A DNA stretch of 9,575 nucleotides. Source: Flavobacterium sp. (GTDB lineage Bacteria > Bacteroidota > Bacteroidia > Flavobacteriales > Flavobacteriaceae). The notes under the pieces are model-generated. The model worked only from the letters and a program-made list of their open reading frames with translations, was not told where the DNA came from and made no database searches. Location: contig JAIXTU010000327.1 in the NCBI GenBank assembly GCA_027483785.1, positions 1 through 9,575 of the forward strand, written 5' to 3'. Position 1 is the first letter of the stretch, and every line of letters starts with the position of its first letter. Below are positions 1-7,521 of this stretch, piece by piece. Made by a program: the position numbers and the translations under genes.

Positions 1-1641
1 GTATCGATTGTAAATAAACAGCTCGTATTCAAAGATATTCTCTAAACCTTCAACAATCAATTCGTCGTAAAATCCGTCTTCATCTGTTGCAACTAAATTG
101 TAAACTTTTGGTTTGCATCGCTGCGTAGTTAGATTAAATGAGGTAAACGTCTCGCAACCCGCTGCATTGCGAATTCGTACATAAATCGTTGTTGGACTTC
201 CATTGCTTAAAATCGACTCGTTTCCGAAAGCAATTTCGTTCGTTCCCGCAAGAGCATCTTCGTAGCTATAAAAAAGAGAAACTTCATCGTCTTCATTTAC
301 TTTTGCCTCAATACGAGCATACGAAAAATCGAAAAATCCGCTGCCATTTCCGACATTACAAGATATTGCATTTGAAACGTTGTTGAAATTCGGACTTTTT
401 GGAAACGATATTTCTTCCACGTAAGTGTTGTTATTTTCGTTGAGTTCCTGAACAAACGTTTGCCCAAGCTCGTTCTGATCGACCACTAATTCGATGCTAA
501 CTGGGTTCGGTAATGAAGAAGAGACTTCCAAGGTAATAGTGCCTACTATAGATCCCGCCACCGGAATTGGCGCTGTCGTAACTGTACTTCCAATCACGGA
601 ACCATTTGCTCTAAACAGTACAATCACGCCCGCTGGCAATGTTGCTGTGCTATTTAAATTGCTGACTTGATACGTGATATCGAGCGTTCGAGTATTGCAG
701 CTTACGTCGTAATCCATTATTTGAACTGTGGCATCTGGAAGTTCGTTGATGAGCTTCGTAACCACACAGTTCAACATCACAAAATCTTGACTACTGGAAA
801 GGGAAATTGTTGCCTCCGTATCACCTGGATTCACAAAACCTTCTAAATCATAAACGTCAAGATCCATGTTGTAAAGCGTGGTGCTTCCCGTAAAGGAATT
901 AGTTCCATTAAAAGCATTTGTTGTTGGATTTAAGGTGTTTTGAACCGTGATGGAATTGATGGTAAGTGATTCACCAAAAGCAATATTTTTATCGCCTTCC
1001 CAAGCTAAAAAACCAATTTGCGAATCGATACCGCTAACAACATTTAAGTTAGTTAGCAGAATATTTACCGATCCCGGAATACGTTGCATTCCGTCGTAAA
1101 CGTTGAGCTGGCAAAGCGGTAGCGAATCGTTTTGAACGACAACTACAATGGCCCAGCCGCCAAAATTACCTCCGAAAGGACAATAATTTGCAATTACCTC
1201 GGTAAGATCTAATCCGCTTAAATTGTAAGTTGTTGCCGTTTCATTGATAACTTGTGTGGTAACATCTGCGAAAGCGGCAAAGTACGCGGCTCCATTATTT
1301 CCAACCGCGCTAAAAGTACGTTCTGCGTTAATGGTTGCGTTGTTGAGGCTTACTTCAAAGTCGCCTGTCCCACTTCCTGCCCAATATAAGTATGCCGCTA
1401 CAATATTATCGCCGCCTTGCAATACTAAGTCTTGCGACGATTCCGTTAGTATTTCACAAGGAGGTGCAGGAACTCCTGGTAAATTATTGTTTTCAGTTAA
1501 GTTTAACGTGTTTCCGCAAAAGGTAAAACCATATCGGCCGTTGTACTGCTGATACAGTGAAATTTCCTGAGCATTTGCCTGTGGTAAAGACGCAAACAAA
1601 CATAAAAGAAGGAAAAGAAAATAGCGGCAGTTTTTTTTCAA
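1..1641 (-). CDS. Secreted surface protein with gliding-motility-type C-terminal domain (3' end beyond window)
   Basis: My reverse-strand translation is open for 547 codons from 1641 to the window edge, so the gene is 3'-truncated. Residues 1-24 are a signal peptide: KK, then a hydrophobic core (FLFLLLCLFASLP) and a cleavage site after ANA. Residues 75-290 form a beta-rich region with AAYLYWAGSGTGD, resembling the N-terminal region of many flavobacterial surface proteins. Residues 313-412 look like a CARDB-type adhesion fold (paired NLN and ELNENNN signatures). Residues 427-505 match the module common in these proteins (FDF, later IYVRIRNAAGC). From about 510 the segment DGFYDELIVEGLENIF followed by IYNRY is the beginning of the gliding-motility-associated/type IX secretion C-terminal domain; roughly its second half is missing. 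It is probably exported by Sec and the type IX system and surface-attached. No in-frame ATG exists near the signal peptide and an in-frame TAA lies just upstream, so TTG at 1641 is the best start. Ligand and function are unknown. Confidence 0.88.
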   Translation of the reverse strand, partial: MKKNCRYFLFLLLCLFASLPQANAQEISLYQQYNGRYGFTFCGNTLNLTENNNLPGVPAPPCEILTESSQDLVLQGGDNIVAAYLYWAGSGTGDFEVSLNNATINAERTFSAVGNNGAAYFAAFADVTTQVINETATTYNLSGLDLTEVIANYCPFGGNFGGWAIVVVVQNDSLPLCQLNVYDGMQRIPGSVNILLTNLNVVSGIDSQIGFLAWEGDKNIAFGESLTINSITVQNTLNPTTNAFNGTNSFTGSTTLYNMDLDVYDLEGFVNPGDTEATISLSSSQDFVMLNCVVTKLINELPDATVQIMDYDVSCNTRTLDITYQVSNLNSTATLPAGVIVLFRANGSVIGSTVTTAPIPVAGSIVGTITLEVSSSLPNPVSIELVVDQNELGQTFVQELNENNNTYVEEISFPKSPNFNNVSNAISCNVGNGSGFFDFSYARIEAKVNEDDEVSLFYSYEDALAGTNEIAFGNESILSNGSPTTIYVRIRNAAGCETFTSFNLTTQRCKPKVYNLVATDEDGFYDELIVEGLENIFEYELFIYNRY

Positions 1642-1665
1642 GACCGAAACTTTTTAAACTCGTTT

Positions 1666-1673
1666 CGAAATTA
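1666..1673 (-). promoter_or_regulatory. Possible -7 box for the surface-protein gene
   Basis: Read on the minus strand this is TAATTTCG, one mismatch from the Bacteroidota -7 consensus TAnnTTTG. It lies about 25 bases upstream of the TTG start, which would leave a short leader. No convincing -33 TTTG is visible, so this is a weak call. Confidence 0.3.
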
Positions 1674-1675
1674 CG

Positions 1676-1683
1676 TACTTTTC
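1676..1683 (+). promoter_or_regulatory. Possible -7 box for the acyltransferase-aminotransferase-flippase operon
   Basis: TACTTTTC has one mismatch to TAnnTTTG and lies 16 bases before the GTG start at 1700, implying a leader of about ten bases. It is only 2 bp from the oppositely oriented box at 1666-1673, so polymerase bound at one would probably exclude the other. The -33 element is not clear. Confidence 0.3.
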
Positions 1684-1699
1684 ACGCCGATAAAAAGAA

Positions 1700-2635
1700 G
1701 TGGTGCTAAATTTAATACGATATCAGCCAGATTTACGTCAAACTTGGGATGCCTTCATGCGCAATTCGTGCAACGGAACTTTTTTATTTGAGCGCGATTT
1801 CATGGATTATCACGCCGATCGTTTTCAGGATTTTTCAGTCTTGATTTTTCAGAAGAACCAATTGATAGCTGTCTTTCCAGCAACAGTTTCTCAAAATAAA
1901 ATCAGCTCACATGCAGGCTTGTCGTACGGCGGTTTGATTTATGATAAAATGAGTCAGCAAATGTCGAACGATATTTTAGAAGCACTCATTTCCTTCTACG
2001 AAAGTGCAGGAATAACCGAAATTTCTTGCAAACTCATTCCTGAAATTTATCACCAAAAGCCATCAAACCATTGGGAATACAGTTTGTTTCAAAAAGGAGC
2101 ACGATTGTATCGAAACGATGCTTTAAGTGCGGTCGATTATAGTTTTCCGATTGCTTTTTCCGATTTGCGAAAGCGCTGTTTAAAAGCAGCAGCTCAATCA
2201 GATTTGCAAATTTCAAACAAGACCGATTTACCTATTTTTTGGAATGACGTTTTAATTCCTGTTTTACAGCAACGTCACGGTGTTGAGCCGGTACATACCG
2301 CAGCAGAGATCACACTTTTGCAGCAGCGATTTCCCGAGAACATCATTTTATACACGGTGTCTTTAAATCAGCAGTTGTTAGGAGGGACCGTTCTTTTTGT
2401 TACGAAACAAACAGTTCATGCACAGTACATTGCAATGCGAAAAGATCGGGAAGTGAAAGGTGCATTCGATTTTTTACTTGCCCATATTATTGATGTTTTT
2501 AAAGATAAAAAGTTCTTTAGCTTTGGTATTTCCACGGAACGCGACGGTATGTATTTAAATAGCAGTTTGATTGCGTGGAAGGAAAGCTTCGGAGCACAAA
2601 CTTTTTGCCAGCGGTTTTATCGATTAACTTTCTAA
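1700..2635 (+). CDS. FemAB/GNAT-type N-acyltransferase, probably acting on a dTDP-amino sugar
   Basis: This 311-residue cytoplasmic protein has the two-lobed look of FemAB-like/Acetyltransf_6 (BioF2-like) acyltransferases. The N-terminal lobe includes HAGLSYGGLI (71-80). The C-terminal lobe runs from FWNDVLIP (180-187) through RHGVEPVHT (192-200) and a beta-strand core with LLGGTVLF (227-233) to WKESFGA (293-299), a typical family ending. The next gene, 2 bp away, is an FdtB-type aminotransferase, so the likely job is to transfer an acetyl (or other acyl) group from CoA to the amino group that enzyme installs. The acyl donor and sugar are inferred from context. The frame has no ATG at its beginning; GTG at 1700 follows the A/G-rich stretch AAAAAGAAG, while GTG at 1703 is equally possible and ATG at 1757 would cut conserved-looking sequence. 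It is not the hexapeptide-repeat (FdtC/WecD-independent) type often found in Fuc3NAc loci. Confidence 0.82.
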   Translation: MVLNLIRYQPDLRQTWDAFMRNSCNGTFLFERDFMDYHADRFQDFSVLIFQKNQLIAVFPATVSQNKISSHAGLSYGGLIYDKMSQQMSNDILEALISFYESAGITEISCKLIPEIYHQKPSNHWEYSLFQKGARLYRNDALSAVDYSFPIAFSDLRKRCLKAAAQSDLQISNKTDLPIFWNDVLIPVLQQRHGVEPVHTAAEITLLQQRFPENIILYTVSLNQQLLGGTVLFVTKQTVHAQYIAMRKDREVKGAFDFLLAHIIDVFKDKKFFSFGISTERDGMYLNSSLIAWKESFGAQTFCQRFYRLTF

Positions 2636-2637
2636 TT

Positions 2638-3744
2638 ATGAAGATTCCGTTTCTTGATTTACAACGAATAACAGAAAGTTATCAGCCTGAATTACAACAG
2701 TCTGCGCAGCGCGTTATCAAAAAGGGCTGGTTTGTTTTAGGTGAAGAAGTCGAAAAATTTGAAACAGAATTTGCGCACTATTGCGGAACCACAGCAGCCA
2801 TTGGTGTTGCAAATGGCTTAGAAGCACTTCGATTAATTTTTGAAGGCTATAAATTGCTGGGCAAATTAGCTGTTGGCGACGAAGTTTTAGTTCCGGCAAA
2901 TACTTATATCGCGGGTGTTTTAGCCATTCAGCATGCGGGTTTGGTGCCGGTTTTGTGCGAACCCGAACCCGATACATACAATTTAGACGTGCGTTCGTTA
3001 GAGCGTAATATTTCCAGCCGAACAAAAGCTGTACTCGCCGTTCATTTGTACGGAAGGTTAGCAAATATTGAAGAAATCGCCTCGTTTTGCGAGCAGCATG
3101 ATTTGATTTTTGTGGAAGATGCAGCCCAAGCACACGGTGCATTTGTAAACGATTCGTCTCTAAGAGCCGGTAGTTATGGACACGCAGCTGGTTTTAGCTT
3201 TTATCCCGGAAAAAATTTAGGAGCGTTGGGCGATGCTGGTGCAGTAACCACATCCGATCTCGAATTAGGGACGGTTATTCGGAAATTGCGTAACTACGGA
3301 TCGGAGCAAAAATACAGCTGTGAAATAAATGGTTTTAACTCACGCTTAGACGAAATTCAGGCCGCTTTTTTGCGCGTTAAATTACGTCGTTTAGACGCTG
3401 ATAATCAAAGAAGACGAGTTATTGCCGATCGGTATTTGAACGAAATTTGTAATCCACAGCTTATTTTACCCTTACGATCTTCAACCAACAATGTGTGGCA
3501 TTTGTTTGTGATTCGGGTTGAAAATCGCGAGCATTTCATAAACTATTTGAAGGTTAACGGAGTAGGAACCTTGATTCATTATCCAATTGCGCCACATCAA
3601 CAAAAAGCGATGCCCGAGTTTGCGCATTGCAATTTACCGATTACCGAACGCATTCATCGCGAAGTGGTTTCCATTCCGCTGCATCAACTCTTGAGCAACG
3701 AAGAAGTTACTTACATCATTGAAACGCTTAACCGCTATGAGTAG
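2638..3744 (+). CDS. fdtB: dTDP-3-keto-6-deoxyhexose aminotransferase (DegT/DnrJ/EryC1/StrS family)
   Basis: The 368-residue protein is full length for the PLP-dependent sugar aminotransferases (fold type I). Visible landmarks are VPANTYIAG (85-93), EDAAQAHGA (160-168) whose Asp161 should pair with the PLP ring nitrogen, FYPGKNLGALGDAGA (188-202) with Lys192 as the Schiff-base lysine, RLDEIQAA in the C-terminal half, and IHYPIAPHQQ, characteristic of the FdtB/QdtB-like branch. It should transfer an amino group from glutamate to C3 of a dTDP-3-keto-6-deoxyhexose. The C3 assignment rests on the FdtA-type ketoisomerase gene at 7539, since sequence alone does not separate C3 from C4 enzymes securely. 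ATG at 2638 was chosen because MKIPFLDL is the usual N-terminus; a longer reading frame upstream only overlaps the preceding gene. The gap to the acyltransferase is 2 bp and the 3' end overlaps the flippase gene by 8 bp, indicating one transcript. Confidence 0.9.
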   Translation: MKIPFLDLQRITESYQPELQQSAQRVIKKGWFVLGEEVEKFETEFAHYCGTTAAIGVANGLEALRLIFEGYKLLGKLAVGDEVLVPANTYIAGVLAIQHAGLVPVLCEPEPDTYNLDVRSLERNISSRTKAVLAVHLYGRLANIEEIASFCEQHDLIFVEDAAQAHGAFVNDSSLRAGSYGHAAGFSFYPGKNLGALGDAGAVTTSDLELGTVIRKLRNYGSEQKYSCEINGFNSRLDEIQAAFLRVKLRRLDADNQRRRVIADRYLNEICNPQLILPLRSSTNNVWHLFVIRVENREHFINYLKVNGVGTLIHYPIAPHQQKAMPEFAHCNLPITERIHREVVSIPLHQLLSNEEVTYIIETLNRYE

Positions 3745-4978
3745 TAAAAGTCAAGGTATTGTAAAAGTTGGCTTTTTGCACCTAATTTTTATTGGTGTTC
3801 GTTTTATTTCATCAGTTTTGCTCAACAAATTGGTCGCTGTTTTTGCCGGTCCGCAGGGTTTATTGGTTTTTGGAAATTTACGCAATGTGCTGTCGTTAGC
3901 CGAAGTTGCTTCAACAGGAGGTATGCAATCGGGAATTGTAACACTTACCGCTTCTACGCCTAAAAACGAACATTCGAAATTTTTGTTCGGAACCATTTTT
4001 AGTTCGATTGTTGTTGTTAGTGTAGTTCTTTCCGTTTTTGTAATGATTTTTCATGCCACGCTATCGACTTGGATGTTTGGGAATTATTCAAACGGATCAA
4101 CACTCATCGTTTTGTTAGCTTTATTACTGCCGTTGAACGGAATTTCATTAGCTATTTTAAACATATACAACGGATTACAACTCTATTCTAAAGTGTTGGT
4201 GCTCAATCTTTATATCACGGTCATCAGTGCAATCGCTATTGGTTTGGCACTCGTTTATACGGATTTGGAATACGCGTTATACGCAACAATCGGTGCCATT
4301 GTTCTGCAATTTGTACTCACTGTTTTCAATGCAAATCGGTTGTTTTTGGATGTGAATTTTCGCTTTCATTCCGAAACGGCTTTGAAGTTGCTTCAGTTTG
4401 GAATCACTGGCGTTGTATCGACCGTTTTACCAGCAGTTTCATTTGTTTACATTCGAAATCAGTTGGTGGCTACTTCAGGAACCGATTTTGCCGCCAATTG
4501 GGAAGCTGCTTACCGATTATCGTCGCAAATAGCCTTAGTTTTTATCGGATTTGTGAGTTTGTATTTCTTTCCAAAAATTTCCGAATCCGTTGCTTTAAAA
4601 TCTTCAAATGCCGTTTTTGTAAGGTTTTTAAAAATCGGATTTTTACCGTTTATCGTTGGCTCATCAATCTTAGCATTTTCGAGTAGTTTCTTGGTGCCGG
4701 CACTGTATTCATCGGCTTATGTGACTGCACAATCGTTGTTTCCGATTCAACTTTTTGGCGATGTCGTTCGTGCACTTGCTGTTTTCTTTGGTTTTGTTTT
4801 ACTGGCAAAGCACCAATGGAAGTCGTTTATTCTTTGCGAAATCGTTTCTTATACCACGCTTTTATTGGGTTTCTATCTTTTCCACGAAAGTGCAACAACA
4901 GCCGTAGCTTGGATTTACGTACTTTCCAATATTGTTTATTTGGCAGTTGCTTTTTTCGCTTCCAAATTCAAGCGATAA
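3737..4978 (+). CDS. wzx: Wzx-type lipid-linked oligosaccharide flippase (MOP/polysaccharide transporter family)
   Basis: This 413-residue, strongly hydrophobic protein has about 10-12 predicted membrane helices along its whole length, typical size for Wzx. Its N-terminal part (GIVKVGFLHLIFIG, then LLNKLVAVFAGPQGL and GNLRNVLSLAEVASTGG) resembles the WzxE/O-antigen translocase branch more than the larger RfbX-type proteins. It should move an undecaprenyl-diphosphate-linked repeat unit from the cytoplasmic to the periplasmic side of the inner membrane. ATG at 3737 was preferred over the TTG 18 bases earlier; it overlaps the end of the aminotransferase gene by 8 bp, suggesting translational coupling. 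The 3' end runs 43 bp into the convergent membrane-protein gene, and no terminator is visible. Substrate specificity cannot be read from the sequence. Confidence 0.88.
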   Translation: MSSKSQGIVKVGFLHLIFIGVRFISSVLLNKLVAVFAGPQGLLVFGNLRNVLSLAEVASTGGMQSGIVTLTASTPKNEHSKFLFGTIFSSIVVVSVVLSVFVMIFHATLSTWMFGNYSNGSTLIVLLALLLPLNGISLAILNIYNGLQLYSKVLVLNLYITVISAIAIGLALVYTDLEYALYATIGAIVLQFVLTVFNANRLFLDVNFRFHSETALKLLQFGITGVVSTVLPAVSFVYIRNQLVATSGTDFAANWEAAYRLSSQIALVFIGFVSLYFFPKISESVALKSSNAVFVRFLKIGFLPFIVGSSILAFSSSFLVPALYSSAYVTAQSLFPIQLFGDVVRALAVFFGFVLLAKHQWKSFILCEIVSYTTLLLGFYLFHESATTAVAWIYVLSNIVYLAVAFFASKFKR

Positions 4979-6462
4979 ATCTTTAATCGGGGCGTTTGTT
5001 GGTCAATGTTTGCGCGTTCTTCTAAGTTGTAGCCTTCAAACTGATACGCCTTAAACGAACTGCAATCCGGAACATCTAAAACTAAAGTATCGTTGCTTTT
5101 AGGTCTGTAAACGCGGTAATCGCTGAGTTCTCGGTACGGAAAAACAATTCCAAAATTCACTAGCGTATAACTTGCATTTTTAGTAGGTTGCTGTGCGTAA
5201 AACGAAATGAAGTTTTTAAATTCCGTAGTTGTTTGAATGGCAGCTTTCCCGTGTTGTTCCTGTTGGTCAAATAGTATGTCGCGCGGATAGTTTACGGTAC
5301 GATATTCCTTCCACGAAAGTGCAAACGAAATTAGGGCAAGTAGTGTGAAAAAAGTGATTGAACTGTTTTGCCATTTTTTGGAAAGCAAACTCAATGGGAG
5401 CAAGGCTACAACGAGTAAAATCGGTACAAATTGTTTCAGGAGTCGCGCATACCAAACTACTTTTTCTAGGAAGAAGCTGGCACTTGCGTAGAAGAGAAAG
5501 AACGCAATCGAAATGAGCAATAAAGCAAGTATTTTTTCTTTATGGAAGACAGGTATTTGTTTGATTAACAGCACGATGCTTCCGCAGAAGAAGCCAATAA
5601 TTAAGGCAATTCCCAAAACCGATTCAACTTCAAAAAAGTACTTGAAAACAAATGTATAAGCCTCGGAAAAACTGCCTTGAAGTATCGATGTAGATAACCA
5701 AAGCGATTCTCGTAAAAACGACATACCGCTGTATCGCGAAGCTAGTTCGGTTAAGAAAAGTAAAAATGCACTTCCCAAACCGTAGAAAACTAAATGCGTA
5801 AACGCTGCTTTAAAATTTTGCTTTCGATACACCAAAAAGCCAAAAAACGCAGCAATAATAGCATAGAACAAAATGTTTCCCGGATAAATGAGGTAGGCGA
5901 AAAAAGCCATAAATCCCCAAACAAAAGACGCTTTTGCTGTAAAATTCGCTTGGCAAACGCGAAGTAAAACAATTGCAAAAAACAACTGTGAACTGTCGTA
6001 CGGATCGCTGTGACGCAACGAAATAAACGATAAAGTCAGACACGAGTACAAGACAATGCCAAACCACGCCAAATTTTCGTTGTTCATCAAGGTTTTGAAT
6101 AAATTAAAATACGTGCGTAGCAACAGCAAATAGATACTGAAGTTGAACAGAAACATGACGGAAGCCGCGAATTCACTGTACAGCAGTGTTCCAAAAAAGT
6201 GGTGTGCAGTGTAAATAATGCTTGCAGGAATGAGTTTTAAAAGTGCGTCGGCGGGTCGTCCTTGCGTTTTGAAAATGTGTTGCCAGAAGTCGGTTGTGTC
6301 ACAGGAAACGAGCGCTTTTACAGCTTCGACCGATTCGGTAAAGCGCCATTCGTCGGGGAAAGCGAAAAATCCTTTTCCTACAAAGGCAAAACGCGCCATG
6401 ATCAGCAAAAAAAGAACGGCTTTCCAAATGAAATTCGGTTTTCGAATAATCGTCGTAATCAT
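4936..6462 (-). CDS. Polytopic membrane protein, candidate GT-C-type glycosyltransferase
   Basis: This 508-residue protein has about 11 hydrophobic segments up to roughly residue 390, followed by a soluble tail of about 120 residues. After the first helix comes FAFPDEWRF with an acidic pair (Asp37-Glu38), in the place where GT-C enzymes (PMT/ArnT/GT39-like) carry catalytic acidic residues in the first periplasmic loop; GRPAD follows in the same loop. In that family a lipid-phosphate-linked sugar is transferred to an acceptor outside the cytoplasm, and a soluble periplasmic C-terminal domain is usual. No named family is recognised with certainty. A Wzy polymerase is the main alternative, but the long soluble tail and N-terminal acidic loop argue for GT-C. 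ATG at 6462 overlaps the stop of the upstream GT2 gene (ATGA), so the two are likely co-translated. The last 14 codons overlap the 3' end of the flippase gene on the other strand. Confidence 0.72.
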   Translation of the reverse strand: MITTIIRKPNFIWKAVLFLLIMARFAFVGKGFFAFPDEWRFTESVEAVKALVSCDTTDFWQHIFKTQGRPADALLKLIPASIIYTAHHFFGTLLYSEFAASVMFLFNFSIYLLLLRTYFNLFKTLMNNENLAWFGIVLYSCLTLSFISLRHSDPYDSSQLFFAIVLLRVCQANFTAKASFVWGFMAFFAYLIYPGNILFYAIIAAFFGFLVYRKQNFKAAFTHLVFYGLGSAFLLFLTELASRYSGMSFLRESLWLSTSILQGSFSEAYTFVFKYFFEVESVLGIALIIGFFCGSIVLLIKQIPVFHKEKILALLLISIAFFLFYASASFFLEKVVWYARLLKQFVPILLVVALLPLSLLSKKWQNSSITFFTLLALISFALSWKEYRTVNYPRDILFDQQEQHGKAAIQTTTEFKNFISFYAQQPTKNASYTLVNFGIVFPYRELSDYRVYRPKSNDTLVLDVPDCSSFKAYQFEGYNLEERANIDQQTPRLKIYRLNLEAKKATAK

Positions 6463-7355
6463 TTCGAAATCAAAATTTTAAGATGAATCGCAATTTTGAA
6501 AAGCACGTACGGAATCCACAAGCGCAGATTGCTGTTTCGAAAAACAACACCCATTTCGTAATGAACACGTTTTAGCAAGGCTCGATGTTCCGATTTGCTT
6601 CGATTTAACTGCGTGAAAGCCATCCACAACGTTTTAAATGTCGAAGCGTTTATGCGTCGGCCTAAAACCGATTTTTCCTTAAATGCATATCCCAATGAAT
6701 GTTCCAGATAGCGTTTCTGCGACAGCGTTTGGTCGATATAAAAAAACGGATAATCCCGCGAAGCACGTAACCAAAAGTCGAGATCTTCGTAAGCTAAACT
6801 GTCGTTGTAGCCGCCTAATTCCACGTGAATGTTCCGCGAAACCAACAAAGCAACCGGATTTACGATTTCGCCCGAATTTACAATCAATTCGTAAATCAAG
6901 CCACGCGGAATTTTCTGAAGCGTACGTTTGTTTTCATCGACAGCAAAGAAATAGCCCAGATGCGCGCCCGATTCTGAAATACGTTCGGAATTCGCGTAAA
7001 CAACAGCTGCTTCGTGCTTTTTTGCTTCAGCAACTAATACGGCAAGGGCGTTGGGAAGCAACACATCGTCTGTTGCAAAATCGAGAATATACTGTCCTTT
7101 AGAAACGGTAAACGCTTTATTGAACGAAGCGGTTATTCCTAGATTTTGTTTGTTGTGAATGATTTTAATCTGCGGATATTCAAGTTGTAGTTTTTCGATG
7201 ATTTGCTGCGAACCGTCGGAACTGGCATCGTTTACAACAAGTATTTCTACGGAAGTGTACGTTTGCTTTAAAACCGACAAAAGTGCTTCGCGCACAAACT
7301 TTTCGTGATTGTAACACAGGCAAATTACGCTAACAAGTGGTTCGGGTATAGACAC
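6459..7355 (-). CDS. Glycosyltransferase family 2, GT-A fold
   Basis: This is a 298-residue inverting GT2 enzyme, from GTG at 7355. The N-terminal nucleotide-sugar fold is clear: VSVICLCYNHEKFV (8-21), VVNDASSDGS (40-49), and FATDDVLLP (93-101) with Asp96-Asp97 as the metal/nucleotide-binding acidic pair. GGYNDSLAYEDLDFWLR (181-197) supplies the catalytic-base region (Glu190-Asp191), followed by a QKRYLEHS motif. The C-terminal LWIPYVLFKIAIHLKIL looks like an amphipathic membrane-association segment. It probably adds one sugar to the lipid-linked repeat unit at the inner face of the inner membrane; donor and acceptor are unknown. No ATG precedes the conserved start; TTG at 7364 is an alternative giving three more residues. 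Its stop overlaps the start of the downstream membrane protein (ATGA). A paralogue lies at 7914-8825, sharing the GGYN and ED motifs. Confidence 0.88.
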   Translation of the reverse strand: MSIPEPLVSVICLCYNHEKFVREALLSVLKQTYTSVEILVVNDASSDGSQQIIEKLQLEYPQIKIIHNKQNLGITASFNKAFTVSKGQYILDFATDDVLLPNALAVLVAEAKKHEAAVVYANSERISESGAHLGYFFAVDENKRTLQKIPRGLIYELIVNSGEIVNPVALLVSRNIHVELGGYNDSLAYEDLDFWLRASRDYPFFYIDQTLSQKRYLEHSLGYAFKEKSVLGRRINASTFKTLWMAFTQLNRSKSEHRALLKRVHYEMGVVFRNSNLRLWIPYVLFKIAIHLKILISK

Positions 7356-7391
7356 GATGAACAAAAAAGTTGTTTTCCGAAAATTCGACGC

Positions 7392-7418
7392 CTAAAATAC
7401 GAAACTCGCCACTACAAA
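7392..7418 (-). promoter_or_regulatory. Candidate promoter for the GT2/GT-C pair
   Basis: On the minus strand TTTG at 7418-7415 is followed, 15 bases later, by TATTTTAG at 7399-7392, close to the Bacteroidota TTTG/TAnnTTTG promoter although the spacing is shorter than usual. Transcription would begin near 7385, leaving a leader of about 20-30 bases before the GTG at 7355. Confidence 0.35.
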
Positions 7419-7513
7419 TACGCGAATTCCCGAAAAGAGCCGTTAGGTAAAGATTATACCGCGTAAAATCGCTCTGAATGGGCAACAATTTCGAATTTGA
7501 TTCGGTATTTGTC

Positions 7514-7521
7514 TAAATTTA
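7514..7521 (+). promoter_or_regulatory. Possible -7 box for the ketoisomerase gene
   Basis: TAAATTTA matches TAnnTTTG at all but the last base and lies 17 bases before the ATG at 7539. A TTTG at 7496-7499 could act as the -33 element, but the 14-base spacing is short, so the call is weak. Confidence 0.3.

Noticed and set aside
1244..1552. Plus-strand open frame of 102 codons
   Set aside because: It is antisense to the beta-rich domain of the surface protein; the translation has no recognisable domain.
2575..2637. Longer N-terminus for the aminotransferase
   Set aside because: It would overlap the end of the acyltransferase gene by 61 bases; MKIPFLDL at 2638 is the normal family start.
2717..3142. 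Minus-strand open frame of 141 codons
   Set aside because: It is antisense to the aminotransferase, including its conserved EDAAQAHGA region.
3719..3736. TTG start for the flippase gene
   Set aside because: It is inside the aminotransferase coding end and ATG at 3737 gives a typical Wzx N-terminus.
4880..5324. Exact 16-base direct repeat (4880-4895 and 5309-5324), with a similar copy near 1994
   Set aside because: The copies lie in unrelated coding regions in different frames and strands (FHESA in the flippase, FALSWKE read backwards in the GT-C-like gene). There is no flanking duplication or transposase, so chance plus codon preference is the simplest reading.
6683..7102. Plus-strand open frame of 139 codons
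   Set aside because: It runs antisense through the GT2 catalytic domain and shows no family resemblance.
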